A stretch of 43,865 nucleotides of DNA, taken from the NCBI RefSeq assembly GCF_001308875.1, contig NZ_KQ465124.1, positions 45,193-89,057 on the forward strand, given 5' to 3'. This stretch comes from Lysinibacillus sp. ZYM-1 (lineage in GTDB: Bacteria > Bacillota > Bacilli > Bacillales_A > Planococcaceae). Below the pieces are notes generated by a model. It did no database searches and had not been told where the DNA came from. It was given only the letters and a program-made list of their open reading frames with translations. The translations under genes were made by a program, and so were the position numbers. Shown one piece after another: positions 19,335-30,924 of the stretch (its first letter is position 1; each line of letters begins with the position of its first letter).

Positions 19335-20473
19335 TAGTCATAAACATGCACGTAAGGATCCTTATCATTGGCCTTTTTAATAATTAATGCCTCTGGACCA
19401 TTTACAGAAGTAACGCTCACCTCAACATGAATATTATCAAATTGATTAATTAAAATACCCGTCAAATATTGCGTAAAGCCTATTATTTCTGCTTTACCGA
19501 AAAATTGGATTGGAATTTCAATCGAAAGGTTTTGTATTTGCTTATTGCGATAGAAACCTGTCCCTATCACACTCGTATAGTTTGAGAAATACTTATCAAC
19601 ATCTTGTTTAAAATTCTTGAAGTTATTGTTGACATCTCGATAAATATCTTGTAAATCATCTGTTGGGAACAAAATATAATTTTCATCGATACCTTCCCAA
19701 TCAGCAATACTGTTCTGCCCAGATTTTGCTACTCCATAGCTAAAATATGCTCCTGGAATAATTTGATTGCGAGCTTGCTGTTTAAACAAACCAACAACAA
19801 TTGGAACATCCTTTAACTCATCACGTGTACGTAAACGAGAAACAATTTCAGCAGCCATTTTTTTGCCTTGCTCCACAAGCGTAGATTCTGAAATTGGTGC
19901 CTCATAATATTCGCCATACTGTTCTTTTTGATAATAATAAATGGAGTTTAAAGCAAGCCCTATTGAAATTCCACCTAATTTCACTTTATTATCTTTCGTT
20001 TTTGTTAAGTAATTTTGCTCTACAATATGGGATAAATAAATGGGTGCCTTCGTTGCCCGCTCTTCAGGTGTCATTGAGTCTGTTGTCGGTGGATTTAATC
20101 CATCGTCTGTTTGTGAACTACGGGCAAGCCAAGAACTCACAGTACTTTCAGCTAAATATTGACCTTCTTGGAAGTAATAGTTTTCTGTGTCAAACTCGTT
20201 TTGAGATAGACGCATTAAACCCGCTTCCACTTCCTTCATATCATATTTCGTATAAAGATTTGATACAACTAGACCTCTACTGGCACTCTCTTTATAAGGA
20301 ATAAGTGTCTTATAATAAGATTCATCAATCTGTATGCTTGGGATAATGGTTGTTTCAGCTTTTTCTTTCTGTTGCGTTTCTTGTGTAAGCTCTGTCTCCT
20401 TCTTGTCAGAAGGCACACAGCCGACTAGCATTGCAGCAGCTACAATTGCTGGAATGAGTCGAAAAGACTTCAT
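19334..20473 (-). CDS. camS: CamS family lipoprotein (YerH)
   Basis: This 379-residue lipoprotein has a signal peptide with the lipobox LVGC (Cys19), followed by a Lys/Glu/Thr-rich linker. The body belongs to the CamS family, which lies beside ligA in Bacillus and Staphylococcus. In Staphylococcus and Enterococcus the processed CamS signal peptide releases the cAM373 sex pheromone heptapeptide. Here the seven residues before the cysteine are AAAMLVG, unlike AIFILAA. The function of the mature protein is unknown. GGAGC precedes the ATG at 20473. It lies 89 bases after ligA with no terminator between, so cotranscription is likely. Confidence 0.92.
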   Translation of the reverse strand: MKSFRLIPAIVAAAMLVGCVPSDKKETELTQETQQKEKAETTIIPSIQIDESYYKTLIPYKESASRGLVVSNLYTKYDMKEVEAGLMRLSQNEFDTENYYFQEGQYLAESTVSSWLARSSQTDDGLNPPTTDSMTPEERATKAPIYLSHIVEQNYLTKTKDNKVKLGGISIGLALNSIYYYQKEQYGEYYEAPISESTLVEQGKKMAAEIVSRLRTRDELKDVPIVVGLFKQQARNQIIPGAYFSYGVAKSGQNSIADWEGIDENYILFPTDDLQDIYRDVNNNFKNFKQDVDKYFSNYTSVIGTGFYRNKQIQNLSIEIPIQFFGKAEIIGFTQYLTGILINQFDNIHVEVSVTSVNGPEALIIKKANDKDPYVHVYD

Positions 20474-20562
20474 TATTTAGTGCTCCTTTACTAATAGTCA
20501 ATTTCAGGCTGACGAATCCATCGACGCCCTGATATATTATCGTTTTGTTAATCATGCACGGA

Positions 20563-22566
<2,004 letters not shown>

Positions 22567-22580
22567 TTACGTTCCTCCGC

Positions 22581-24839
22581 TTACGCTTTTTCAATCGGTG
22601 CAAATTGTGCCAGTAATCGCTTAATACCAATTGGTTGTGGAAAAGCGATATCAAGCTCTGTACTATCACCTTCGCCTTTTACACTTACAACCATACCCGT
22701 ACCCCATTTTTTATGGACGGCCTTATCTCCAGCCTTCCAGCCAAACTGATCTCCGCCTGTCGTTTGTAAACGAGCTGTGGCAGGCTGGGTTTGTTGAACA
22801 GCCCCAAGGGTACGTTTTTGATAACCACCTGTTGAACGATTGCTAGTAGCAAACGGTATATTCGTATTCGTTTTAGTACCAGCTTTGGAAATAGATTCGG
22901 TAATATCTTCAGAAATTTCACCTAAAAATCGTGAAGCATTATTAAAGCTAGAACGGCCAAAAATCGTTCGGCTTTGTGCACATGTTAAATATAGTCGCTC
23001 CTCTGCTCGCGTCACACCAACATACATAAGACGACGTTCTTCTTCCATTTCATCTTGATCATCTAGTGAACGTGAATGTGGGAAAATATTTTCCTCCATA
23101 CCGATAATAAAGACAATAGGAAACTCCAAGCCCTTAGCAGCATGCATAGTCATTAAAATAATATTCCCTTTGGATGCATCCTCTTTATCAAGAGCATCGA
23201 TATCAGCAATAAGTGCCAAATCCGTTAAAAACGCTATCAGACTTTTATCATCGCTGCGCTCCTCAAAAGCTTTTGTGACAGATAAGAACTCCTCAATATT
23301 CTCTAAACGACTTTCGGCTTCAATCGTTTTTTCATTTTGTAACATTGTACGGTAGCCAGACTTATCAATGACTTGCTCTACAATTTCTGTGACAGATAAA
23401 TATTCTTGCATTTCTGTAAAGCCTTTAATCATTGCATAAAACTGTTCTGCTGAGTTTGCGGCTTTCCCGGATAGACCCATGAATATTAAATCATTCATGG
23501 CATCGAAAATGGAACGGTCCTGTTCAATTGCATAGCGTGCCATTTTTTCAAAAGATGTAGCGCCAATGCTACGTTTTGGTTCATTAATGATACGTGCAAG
23601 TGATAAATCATCGTCATTATTAGCAATAAGGCGTAGATAAGCAAGTAAGTCTTTAATTTCTTTTCGATCATAGAACTTTGTCCCACCAACTATTTGATAC
23701 ACCATATTGGACTTTACAAGTACTTCCTCCATCACACGAGATTGGGCATTCGTACGATATAAAATGGCAAAGTCATCAAATGAACGATTTTCCTTTTCCA
23801 TCAACTGCTGGATTGTTTGTACAACAAATTGTGCTTCTTCCTGCTCATTATAAGCTTTGTATAAAGCAATTTTTTCACCATCTGCATTTTCTGTGCGCAG
23901 TTCTTTTGGATAACGTGTTGTATTATTTTGAATGACGTCATTTGCTGCTTGTAGGATGCGTTTAGTTGAACGATAGTTTTGCTCAAGCATAATCACCTTA
24001 GCATTGGGATAATCCTTTTCAAAGGAAAGGATATTACCGATATCTGCACCACGCCAGCGATAAATTGATTGATCAGAATCCCCTACAACACAAATATTTT
24101 TAAATTTTTTAGCTAATAATTGCACAAGTAGATATTGGGATTTATTGGTATCCTGATATTCATCTACATGAATATATTGAAATTTATTCTGATAGTATTC
24201 CAGCACTTCTGGTACGCGTTTGAACAACGTAATGGTTGTCATAATTAAATCATCAAAATCCAGGGATTGGTTACGACGTAATCTTTTTTCATAGCCTTTA
24301 TACACACGTGCAACGGTTTGTTCATAAGGGTTTTTATCATTCATTTGACCCTCATAATCATCTGCTGTAATGCACTCGTTTTTGGCTGCACTAATAGCAT
24401 TTAAAATAGCTCGTGGCTCAAAACGCTTAGGATCGATATTCTCATCCTTCATTACATTCTTGATCACCGAAAGTTGATCCGTAGAATCTAGGATGGAGAA
24501 ATTACGAGATATGCCTAGTTGATCGATATTGCGACGTAAAATTCTTACACACATCGAGTGGAAAGTAGATACCCACATACTATCGCCAGTTCCATTGCCA
24601 AGAATACCGTCAATACGCTCTCGCATTTCACGAGCAGCTTTATTGGTAAACGTAATGGCTAAAACTTTGGATGGATACACTTCCTTTTCTATGATTAAGT
24701 AAGCAATACGATGTGTTAATACTCGTGTTTTCCCTGATCCAGCACCAGCCATAATCAGCAGCGGTCCCTCAGTGGTTTTAACCGCTCTTTCTTGTTCAGG
24801 ATTCATACCTGCTAGTAAATTTTTTGTTAACTGTTCCAT
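22581..24839 (-). CDS. pcrA: ATP-dependent DNA helicase PcrA
   Basis: PcrA is an essential UvrD-type superfamily 1 helicase with 3'-5' polarity, working in repair and in removing RecA and RNA polymerase blocks. Walker A GAGSGKT is at 32-38. DEYQDTN (motif II), [10 protein letters not shown] (motif III) and [10 protein letters not shown] (motif VI) follow. The C-terminal Tudor-like region, [15 protein letters not shown], is the part that binds RNA polymerase. The start is placed at the ATG at 24839 (Met-Glu-Gln-Leu-Thr), with AAGGCGG upstream, giving 752 residues. A start seven codons upstream has no binding site. Confidence 0.97.
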   Translation of the reverse strand: MEQLTKNLLAGMNPEQERAVKTTEGPLLIMAGAGSGKTRVLTHRIAYLIIEKEVYPSKVLAITFTNKAAREMRERIDGILGNGTGDSMWVSTFHSMCVRILRRNIDQLGISRNFSILDSTDQLSVIKNVMKDENIDPKRFEPRAILNAISAAKNECITADDYEGQMNDKNPYEQTVARVYKGYEKRLRRNQSLDFDDLIMTTITLFKRVPEVLEYYQNKFQYIHVDEYQDTNKSQYLLVQLLAKKFKNICVVGDSDQSIYRWRGADIGNILSFEKDYPNAKVIMLEQNYRSTKRILQAANDVIQNNTTRYPKELRTENADGEKIALYKAYNEQEEAQFVVQTIQQLMEKENRSFDDFAILYRTNAQSRVMEEVLVKSNMVYQIVGGTKFYDRKEIKDLLAYLRLIANNDDDLSLARIINEPKRSIGATSFEKMARYAIEQDRSIFDAMNDLIFMGLSGKAANSAEQFYAMIKGFTEMQEYLSVTEIVEQVIDKSGYRTMLQNEKTIEAESRLENIEEFLSVTKAFEERSDDKSLIAFLTDLALIADIDALDKEDASKGNIILMTMHAAKGLEFPIVFIIGMEENIFPHSRSLDDQDEMEEERRLMYVGVTRAEERLYLTCAQSRTIFGRSSFNNASRFLGEISEDITESISKAGTKTNTNIPFATSNRSTGGYQKRTLGAVQQTQPATARLQTTGGDQFGWKAGDKAVHKKWGTGMVVSVKGEGDSTELDIAFPQPIGIKRLLAQFAPIEKA

Positions 24840-24871
24840 TTCGCACCGCCTTACAAACATTTGTTCTAAAA

Positions 24872-25561
24872 TTATAACGTATTTTTCACAGCCTTAACAG
24901 TCGCAAGCGCAGCTTTTAAATCTTCATAAATAATATTTCCCACTACTACCGTGTCTGCGAATTGTGCCATTTCCTCTGCCTGTTTTGCAGATGTAATTCC
25001 TCCACCATAAAAGAGCTTAGTATGCTTCAGTTCATTTTTCACAGCACTTACTACTTCTTGATTCCCATAAATTCCACTGTATTCTAAATAAAATACTGGG
25101 AGTTTAAAGAAATTTTCTGCCATGCGTGCATAGGCTACGATATCGTCAATCGATAAATCTGTTTTGGCACCTGTTACTTGTGCCACTTTACAATCTGGAT
25201 TTAAAATACAATAACCTTCTGCCACCAATTCATCCCATACCATGATATCTCCAAACTCTTTAATGGCTGCATGATGCAAATTTTTAATCCATTTTGGATC
25301 ATCACTATTTAAGACGGTCGGAATGAAGTAATAATCATAGCCTGGTGTAATCGCATCAATAGTCGAAATCTCCAGAGCTATTGGTACTTCGAAGCGTCTA
25401 ACACGAACAAGTAAATCTAATACCCCATCTAAAGTTACATTGTCTGTTCCACCAACTAAAATAACGTCTGTCCCAGATTCACAAATTTTTTCTAAATCTT
25501 CATCTGAAATGTCCTTTGCTGGATCTAGCTTGAACACATGTCTCCATTCTAAATAATCCAT
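24872..25561 (-). CDS. pcrB: Heptaprenylglyceryl phosphate synthase PcrB
   Basis: PcrB moves a heptaprenyl group onto glycerol 1-phosphate, the only archaeal-type ether lipid step known in Bacillales. The protein is a 229-residue TIM barrel with [10 protein letters not shown] near 35, YLEYSGIYG near 160 and the phosphate motif LFYGGGI near 185. It lies 32 bases before pcrA, the standard order. It starts the pcrB-pcrA-ligA-camS run and is separated from yerC by a terminator. Confidence 0.94.
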   Translation of the reverse strand: MDYLEWRHVFKLDPAKDISDEDLEKICESGTDVILVGGTDNVTLDGVLDLLVRVRRFEVPIALEISTIDAITPGYDYYFIPTVLNSDDPKWIKNLHHAAIKEFGDIMVWDELVAEGYCILNPDCKVAQVTGAKTDLSIDDIVAYARMAENFFKLPVFYLEYSGIYGNQEVVSAVKNELKHTKLFYGGGITSAKQAEEMAQFADTVVVGNIIYEDLKAALATVKAVKNTL

Positions 25562-25629
25562 TTATTTTACCACCTATCGTTTTCTATCTATTCGTTTACA
25601 AGTATAGCTTATGATGGACGACAAAAAAA

Positions 25630-25661
25630 TGAAAAAGACTGAGTAGAACATCTACCCAGTC
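25630..25661 (-). terminator. Intrinsic terminator after yerC
   Basis: GACTGGGTAGA and TCTACTCAGTC (25637-25661) pair with one wobble around a 3-base loop. TTTTTCATTTTTTTG follows on the minus strand. It separates yerC from pcrB. Confidence 0.88.
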
Positions 25662-25675
25662 TCATTTTCCAACTA

Positions 25676-25993
25676 TTATTTTGGTGCTTGAAACGGTTTC
25701 TCGTCAGGATACAAACGACCTAGCATTTCATCATATGTATCGTTTCCATAATCGAAGCAACGTCGAACACGTGAAATCGTTGCTGTACTTGCACCTGTTT
25801 CCTTTTTAATGGATTCGTAGGTTTTCTTTAAACGTAATAAATGTGCAACCTCAAAGCGTTGTGCCAACGATTGAATTTCACTAATCGTGCATAAATCATC
25901 AAAAAACTTATAACATTCTTCGATGTCTTTCAGCTCTAACACTGCTTTAAATAATTGATCTGTTTGATGCCCCCGAATTTTTTCGATTTGCAT
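25676..25993 (-). CDS. yerC: YerC/YecD family TrpR-like DNA-binding protein
   Basis: This 105-residue helical protein has the TrpR-like fold. The segment CTISEIQSLAQRFEVAHLL precedes the helix-turn-helix GASTATISRVRRCFDYG (near 66-82). It is a conserved Bacillales neighbour of pcrB. Its target genes are not known to me. It follows yerB by 15 bases and is ended by its own terminator. Confidence 0.92.
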   Translation of the reverse strand: MQIEKIRGHQTDQLFKAVLELKDIEECYKFFDDLCTISEIQSLAQRFEVAHLLRLKKTYESIKKETGASTATISRVRRCFDYGNDTYDEMLGRLYPDEKPFQAPK

Positions 25994-26008
25994 TCAATTT
26001 TCCTCCCT

Positions 26009-27070
26009 TTAAGGCTGCGTTTTCACCATTGCTTGTAACCCTGGTGAAGATGGTACAAAATGAACCCACGACTTTCCTGGTACTAGCTTTACAGGCTCCC
26101 CTGATTGCTCAACAGCCATTGGTATTCCATTCACATTAGCCCATTTGACTTCCCTCAAATAGCCATTTTGCAATACATACGCATTTCCACCAGAAGTTAA
26201 ATCAATTTCTTGGCGACCAATATCATCAATTGTTTGGTGATCCATTTCAAAAAATAGAACATTTGCCAATGATAGTGTTTCGCCTGTTAACATGTCTTTT
26301 GTGTCCACGCCAGCCGATTGTCGTTCATAGTGATTACTTTGATGATCGTACACATACGAATTGTGGAAATCTTCATTATTTCCGTAGTAAATGTCAACTT
26401 GACTTGTTTCAATGCCTATTTTACCACGTTCATCGGGTTCATAAAAAGCCTGAAGTACTTTTTCACTGTAATTCATTGAAGCGCCCACCATTTCAGCGCC
26501 TTTTATAATCATTTCAGATGTAATATATGAATTGTGTGGAGCAACCCGTTCGCTTGAACGTTTAAAAAGTATACCATCATAGGCCATACCATTGATATTG
26601 TCGACTACACGATTATCAAGCATTGTTTTCGCCTCTGGACTATAGCCATGAGCTACATAAAAGGCATCGAATCCCTTTGCTATATCGATAAAATAAGAGC
26701 GTGCACTACGAACTGGCCCTATATTGTCAGGTAGCTCACTTTGATAAACTGCTAAAAAACGCGTTAAATTTCCTTCCGCCAGCATTTCATAAATGATATC
26801 CGCATCAGCTAGTCCTGATTGTGGACGTGCGGCTGGATGATTATTAATGGTTACGATAATAGGTCGCTGGGTGATTTCTTCTTGTACAGCCTCCCCTGTA
26901 AGTGGTGCTACGAATGCTGGTTGTTGAACTGGCTCTTCAACTACGGTTTCTTCCTCCACTCTACTTTCATCATCTTCTTTGACCTTTGGTGTATCCTTAG
27001 AACATCCTCCGATCACCAAAGCACTAAATGCCATAGCCATCAATAAATTCTTCGATTTGAACACAAGCAT
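26009..27070 (-). CDS. yerB: DUF3048 lipoprotein YerB
   Basis: The start is placed at ATG 27070 (Met-Leu-Val-Phe-Lys-Ser), with AAAGGAGA upstream. This gives 353 residues with a signal peptide and the lipobox VIGGC. An acidic linker rich in Glu and Val precedes the DUF3048 domain, with PIIVTINNHPAARPQSGL and GPVRSARSYFIDIA. The protein sits on the outer face of the membrane; its function is unknown. A longer frame would place 20 polar residues before the signal peptide and is rejected. It lies between yerA and yerC, as in B. subtilis. Confidence 0.92.
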   Translation of the reverse strand: MLVFKSKNLLMAMAFSALVIGGCSKDTPKVKEDDESRVEEETVVEEPVQQPAFVAPLTGEAVQEEITQRPIIVTINNHPAARPQSGLADADIIYEMLAEGNLTRFLAVYQSELPDNIGPVRSARSYFIDIAKGFDAFYVAHGYSPEAKTMLDNRVVDNINGMAYDGILFKRSSERVAPHNSYITSEMIIKGAEMVGASMNYSEKVLQAFYEPDERGKIGIETSQVDIYYGNNEDFHNSYVYDHQSNHYERQSAGVDTKDMLTGETLSLANVLFFEMDHQTIDDIGRQEIDLTSGGNAYVLQNGYLREVKWANVNGIPMAVEQSGEPVKLVPGKSWVHFVPSSPGLQAMVKTQP

Positions 27071-27133
27071 TACTCTCCTTTGAACAATTACACATAAAGG
27101 TAATTGTTTACACAACCGAAACACTTTCATACA

Positions 27134-28855
27134 TTAGCGCATAACAGCAGGTAATAATAACTTATTCTTCATCACATCGAAAATCCCTTTTGGTGTTATA
27201 CGAATATATGGTAAATGAGTGGACTGTAAAAATAATAGTGTATAAATAGCATCCCCTAATTGATACCCACGTTCTGCTAAAGCTTGTTTTAAAGCCTTTT
27301 CTTTCTCTGTTAACGTCAATACATCCCCATCATATAAAAGTCCACCAATGGCTAATGGGATATCTGCAATGACTTCTCCTTTTTCTACAAGGACAATACC
27401 ACCATTCATCGCCTTCATTTCTTCAAAGGCTCTGATCATATCCTCTTTATTTTTTCCAATCAATAAAATATCACCTGTGTTTGAGTAGGATGATGCAAAG
27501 CCTTGAACACCTGTCGCAAATCCTTTAATCATCGTATTAACATGCCAGTTACCTTGTCGGTTTATTAACATTAAATAACACTCATCATGATCCGCCAGCT
27601 GCCCTTCTCTAGTAATCAATGAATTATACGGTTTTGTAATGACATCATTAATAAGCTCAATTCCGAAAGGCATAGAAAATTGGAAATCTTGTGAGTCTAG
27701 TGAGAAATCTAAATCGAACGCTGGGATACTAGAATAATCGATTGCTGCCAATCTATGCACACGTTCTCCATCACGCTTCAGCCATACACCCTTTGATAGG
27801 ACACTTTCTGGTACAGGATGATATTCATCTTGTAAAATATTAAGCGAAGCAAAGCGACCTGTCGCGATAAAACCATGTAGATTGGACATATTATAATAGC
27901 ATGCCACATTATAAGAAGCCATTTGGTAGGCATCAATTGGAGAAACGCCTGCATCTAGGGCTACTTGAATGCATTTATCCATAACACCGTCCTCATGGAA
28001 TGAAGGTGGCGAGCCATCAGTTGTCATCATTAAATGATCAAAAATAGGAAGTTCTTTTTCTACGATTCCTTTTAATAGATGCGGTAAATCTGGTCGAATA
28101 GATGAATGACGTAATGTCACTGCATAGCCTTGCATTATACGTCGCTCTACTTCCTCCACTGTCATCGCCTCATGATCACCATCTGCACCAAGAAGTTTCA
28201 TACGAGCTAGAGTTCTCTCGGATGCTCCAGGGAAATGACCTTCAATTTTTTTACCTAGCCCCTTCGCCATTTGCATGCGATAAAGCATTTGATCGTCTCC
28301 ATGTAACAACTTAGGCCAGCCTGTCAACTCTCCACCAAGCAAGACGTCTCTTCGCTCTAACCATTCTAAAATGGATGTGTTAGAGAATACTTCTTCCTCC
28401 TGCTCCAATTCCGTTTGTGAATCAAAGCGAGTCCACCAATAAAAAGAAAACGGTAGCTTTTTTAAATGATCTAAAATTGAAAACGCTTTCTTATTTTCTA
28501 AATTTAAAACGAAACTTAAATTATCGGAAATAAAAGTCGTTGTCCCTAGCTGCCCACAAAAATCTGCAAATGACTGTGGATGATAAAGCTGGAACGGGTG
28601 TACATGTGGCTCAATATAGCCAGGTACAATTGTTTTCCCTGTACAATCCACCACTTCTGTTCCTTCTATTAAAGGAGGCATTCTGTCACCAGCATAGACA
28701 ATGCGGTCCCCTAAAACCCAAATGTTTCCTACAATCCATTGTTTCAACATACTATGCAAATACCTTGCATTTTTCAGCACAATATCAGGTGCCTTTTTTC
28801 CATCAATTACCGCTAATTGTTGACGTATTTTTGTTATTTTCCATACTGGATCCAT
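27134..28855 (-). CDS. yerA: Adenine deaminase-like amidohydrolase YerA
   Basis: This 573-residue metal-dependent hydrolase resembles adenine deaminase (adenine to hypoxanthine). The metal-binding signature is EPHVHPFQ (His84, His86). Later motifs are EGHFPGASE, GADGDHEAMT and TTDGSPPSFHEDG. The last differs from the Asp-Asp pair I recall in AdeC at this place, so the substrate may differ. It sits near purD, as in B. subtilis, which fits a purine salvage role, but this is context only. It begins the yerA-yerB-yerC run; a 63-base gap separates it from yerB. Confidence 0.85.
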   Translation of the reverse strand: MDPVWKITKIRQQLAVIDGKKAPDIVLKNARYLHSMLKQWIVGNIWVLGDRIVYAGDRMPPLIEGTEVVDCTGKTIVPGYIEPHVHPFQLYHPQSFADFCGQLGTTTFISDNLSFVLNLENKKAFSILDHLKKLPFSFYWWTRFDSQTELEQEEEVFSNTSILEWLERRDVLLGGELTGWPKLLHGDDQMLYRMQMAKGLGKKIEGHFPGASERTLARMKLLGADGDHEAMTVEEVERRIMQGYAVTLRHSSIRPDLPHLLKGIVEKELPIFDHLMMTTDGSPPSFHEDGVMDKCIQVALDAGVSPIDAYQMASYNVACYYNMSNLHGFIATGRFASLNILQDEYHPVPESVLSKGVWLKRDGERVHRLAAIDYSSIPAFDLDFSLDSQDFQFSMPFGIELINDVITKPYNSLITREGQLADHDECYLMLINRQGNWHVNTMIKGFATGVQGFASSYSNTGDILLIGKNKEDMIRAFEEMKAMNGGIVLVEKGEVIADIPLAIGGLLYDGDVLTLTEKEKALKQALAERGYQLGDAIYTLLFLQSTHLPYIRITPKGIFDVMKNKLLLPAVMR

Positions 28856-29054
28856 GCTATTCGCTCCTTCCTAAATTGCGTAATTTTTCATTGTGTAAAT
28901 CCAACTTGAAATCACATACTACTACTGCATAATCGCATATTTTCATTAAATTTATGCTTTATGCAATCATCTTGTTTCAATGGTAACACAGCACTTTCAT
29001 AAAGCAAAGTGCACCTCGCTTATTTTTTCCACAATGACTAAAGGAGGAAGTATT

Positions 29055-29480
29055 ATGATGCAGCAAGCAAATTTAAGCGAAAAAAATGCATTTTGTCGTT
29101 TTGCCATGGGTACAAGTTTGACAGCATTTGGTATCGCTAAAGTTTCAAGAAATCCTAATTGTACAAAAGGTCGATTGATGATTGCATTAGGGGCCATGAA
29201 AATGGCTGAAGGACTCTTCAAGTATTGTCCTACGAAAGCTCTCATGAGCTCTAATATGCAAAATGCCATGAACACCTCTATGCAAAGTATGTTCAGCGGG
29301 CAAAATTCTATGTCCTCTGAGCAAATCGATATGCTCATGAAGGATTTCTCTTCTGCAATAGCTGGTAATTCTTCAGGTTCACAAGCAACCGCTTCATCTC
29401 AATCTGGTACCAGCGCTTCAACTCAAAATTCCTCAACTAGGAGCAATTCTACATCGAATAACGCTCAAAACCCTTCTTAG
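29055..29480 (+). CDS. YgaP/DUF2892-like small protein with Ser-rich tail
   Basis: This is the only clear plus-strand gene in the window. GGAGG at 29043-29047 lies seven bases before the ATG at 29055, giving 141 residues; a longer frame from 28980 is less likely. Residues 12-56 (FCRFAMGTSLTAFGIAKV, then NPNCTKGRLMIALGAMKMAEG and YCPTKAL) resemble the DUF2892/YgaP membrane domain. The second half is low complexity, rich in Ser, Asn, Thr and Gln. The function is unknown. It is inserted between purD and yerA, converges on purD and shares a terminator hairpin with it. Confidence 0.75.
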   Translation: MMQQANLSEKNAFCRFAMGTSLTAFGIAKVSRNPNCTKGRLMIALGAMKMAEGLFKYCPTKALMSSNMQNAMNTSMQSMFSGQNSMSSEQIDMLMKDFSSAIAGNSSGSQATASSQSGTSASTQNSSTRSNSTSNNAQNPS

Positions 29481-29517
29481 TCAAAGGAGCCGTCCCAATC
29501 TATTTTGGAGACGGCTC
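29481..29517. terminator. Shared hairpin between convergent genes
   Basis: GAGCCGTC (29487-29494) and GACGGCTC (29510-29517) form an 8-pair stem, extended by two G-C pairs. It lies just after the plus-strand gene stop and about 80 bases after purD on the other strand. Both flanks are only weakly T-rich, so it may end transcription in both directions, but efficiency is uncertain. Confidence 0.6.
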
Positions 29518-29594
29518 TTACCTCTTACGTTTGAAACTTTAAGAGGTTTCATAAAGAGGATTAAAAATATTTTAAATTTTAGTAAAATTTCCGA

Positions 29595-30851
29595 TTACTT
29601 AAATGTGCGCCAGCCAATATCCTTACGGAAGAAAAAGTTATCCCATTTTTCTGTGGCAATGCCTGCATATACTTTTTCCTGTGCTTCCTGTAAAGTGGAG
29701 GCCTTTGCACCAACTAGCAATACACGACCACCGTTACCAACAAATTGGCCATCCACTAATTTTGTACCTGCATGGAATACGGCATGTGACGCTGAAAGTG
29801 ATTCTAAATTCGGTAATACTTTTCCTTTTTCAACATCACCTGGATATCCCTCTGCTGCAATGACAACACCTAGCATAGCATCTGCTGACCACTGCAAATC
29901 AAATGGCTGTTCATTCATTAATGCCATCATAAATGCACCAAAATCAGAAATCATTCGTGGTAAAACTACTTGTGTTTCTGGATCACCAAAACGAGCATTA
30001 AATTCTATAACCTGAGGGCCTTTCTTCGTTAAAATTAACCCTGCATATAATATTCCTGTAAAGGATGCGCCATCAGCTTCCATCCCTTTAACAGTTGGTT
30101 CGACAATTGTTTGGAAAGCAGTATCTACTACTTCTTGTGAGATTTGTGGCACAGGTGAATAAGCCCCCATACCTCCCGTGTTTGGGCCTTTATCGCCGTC
30201 ATATGCACGTTTATGGTCCTGTGCAATAACCATAGGATAAATTTGTCCTGCATGTACAAAGGACATAAAGGAGAATTCTTCCCCGTCTAAAAATTCTTCG
30301 ATTACAACACGAGAAGAGGATTCACCAAAGCGTTGATTCCCGATCATATCTTGTACAGCTTCTATGGCTTCTTTCTCTGTCATCGCCACAACAACACCCT
30401 TACCAGCTGCTAAACCATCTGCTTTGATAACAATTGGTACGCCTTGTTCTTTAATATAGGCAATTGCTTGTTCTGCTTCAGTAAATGTTTCATGTGCGGC
30501 TGTTGGTATATTGTATTTATTCATTATTTCTTTTGCATACGACTTACTACTTTCTATTTGAGCAGCCACCTTTGTCGGTCCAAAAATACGCAATCCACGA
30601 GCTGTGAAGAAATCGACAATGCCTTCAGCAAGTGGTTGTTCTGGGCCTACAAACGTTAAAGCAATATCATTTTCCTTCGCAAATTGCGCGAGGCCCGCAA
30701 AATCCATTGTGTCAATACCAACAATCTCTACTTCTCCGCGCATTCCGTCATTCCCAGGCGCTACAAATACTTGGTTAACGGATGGAGAAATGCTAAATTG
30801 TTTTGCGATGGCATGTTCACGGCCACCACTTCCAATTACTAATACATTCAT
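29595..30851 (-). CDS. purD: Phosphoribosylamine-glycine ligase
   Basis: GAR synthetase joins phosphoribosylamine and glycine with ATP, the second step of IMP synthesis. It is an ATP-grasp protein. The start MNVLVIGSGGREHAIA and the motifs VIKADGLAAGKGVVVA, GPNTGGMGAYSP and FNARFGDPETQ are all family signatures. The start is placed at ATG 30851, with AGGAGGA ten bases upstream, giving 418 residues. It is the last gene of the purine operon. Confidence 0.97.
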   Translation of the reverse strand: MNVLVIGSGGREHAIAKQFSISPSVNQVFVAPGNDGMRGEVEIVGIDTMDFAGLAQFAKENDIALTFVGPEQPLAEGIVDFFTARGLRIFGPTKVAAQIESSKSYAKEIMNKYNIPTAAHETFTEAEQAIAYIKEQGVPIVIKADGLAAGKGVVVAMTEKEAIEAVQDMIGNQRFGESSSRVVIEEFLDGEEFSFMSFVHAGQIYPMVIAQDHKRAYDGDKGPNTGGMGAYSPVPQISQEVVDTAFQTIVEPTVKGMEADGASFTGILYAGLILTKKGPQVIEFNARFGDPETQVVLPRMISDFGAFMMALMNEQPFDLQWSADAMLGVVIAAEGYPGDVEKGKVLPNLESLSASHAVFHAGTKLVDGQFVGNGGRVLLVGAKASTLQEAQEKVYAGIATEKWDNFFFRKDIGWRTFK

Positions 30852-30879
30852 TTTAGAGAATCCTCCTCTTTGTGAGTAA

Positions 30880-30905
30880 GACCGAGATGAACCCACATCT
30901 CGGTC
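30880..30905 (-). other. Hairpin in the purH-purD gap
   Basis: GACCGAGATG and CATCTCGGTC pair perfectly over ten bases with a six-base loop. No U-tract follows, so it is not a normal terminator. It may act as an mRNA processing or stability element between the last two operon genes. Confidence 0.6.
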
Positions 30906-30924
30906 TGCTTTGTGTCATTATCAA

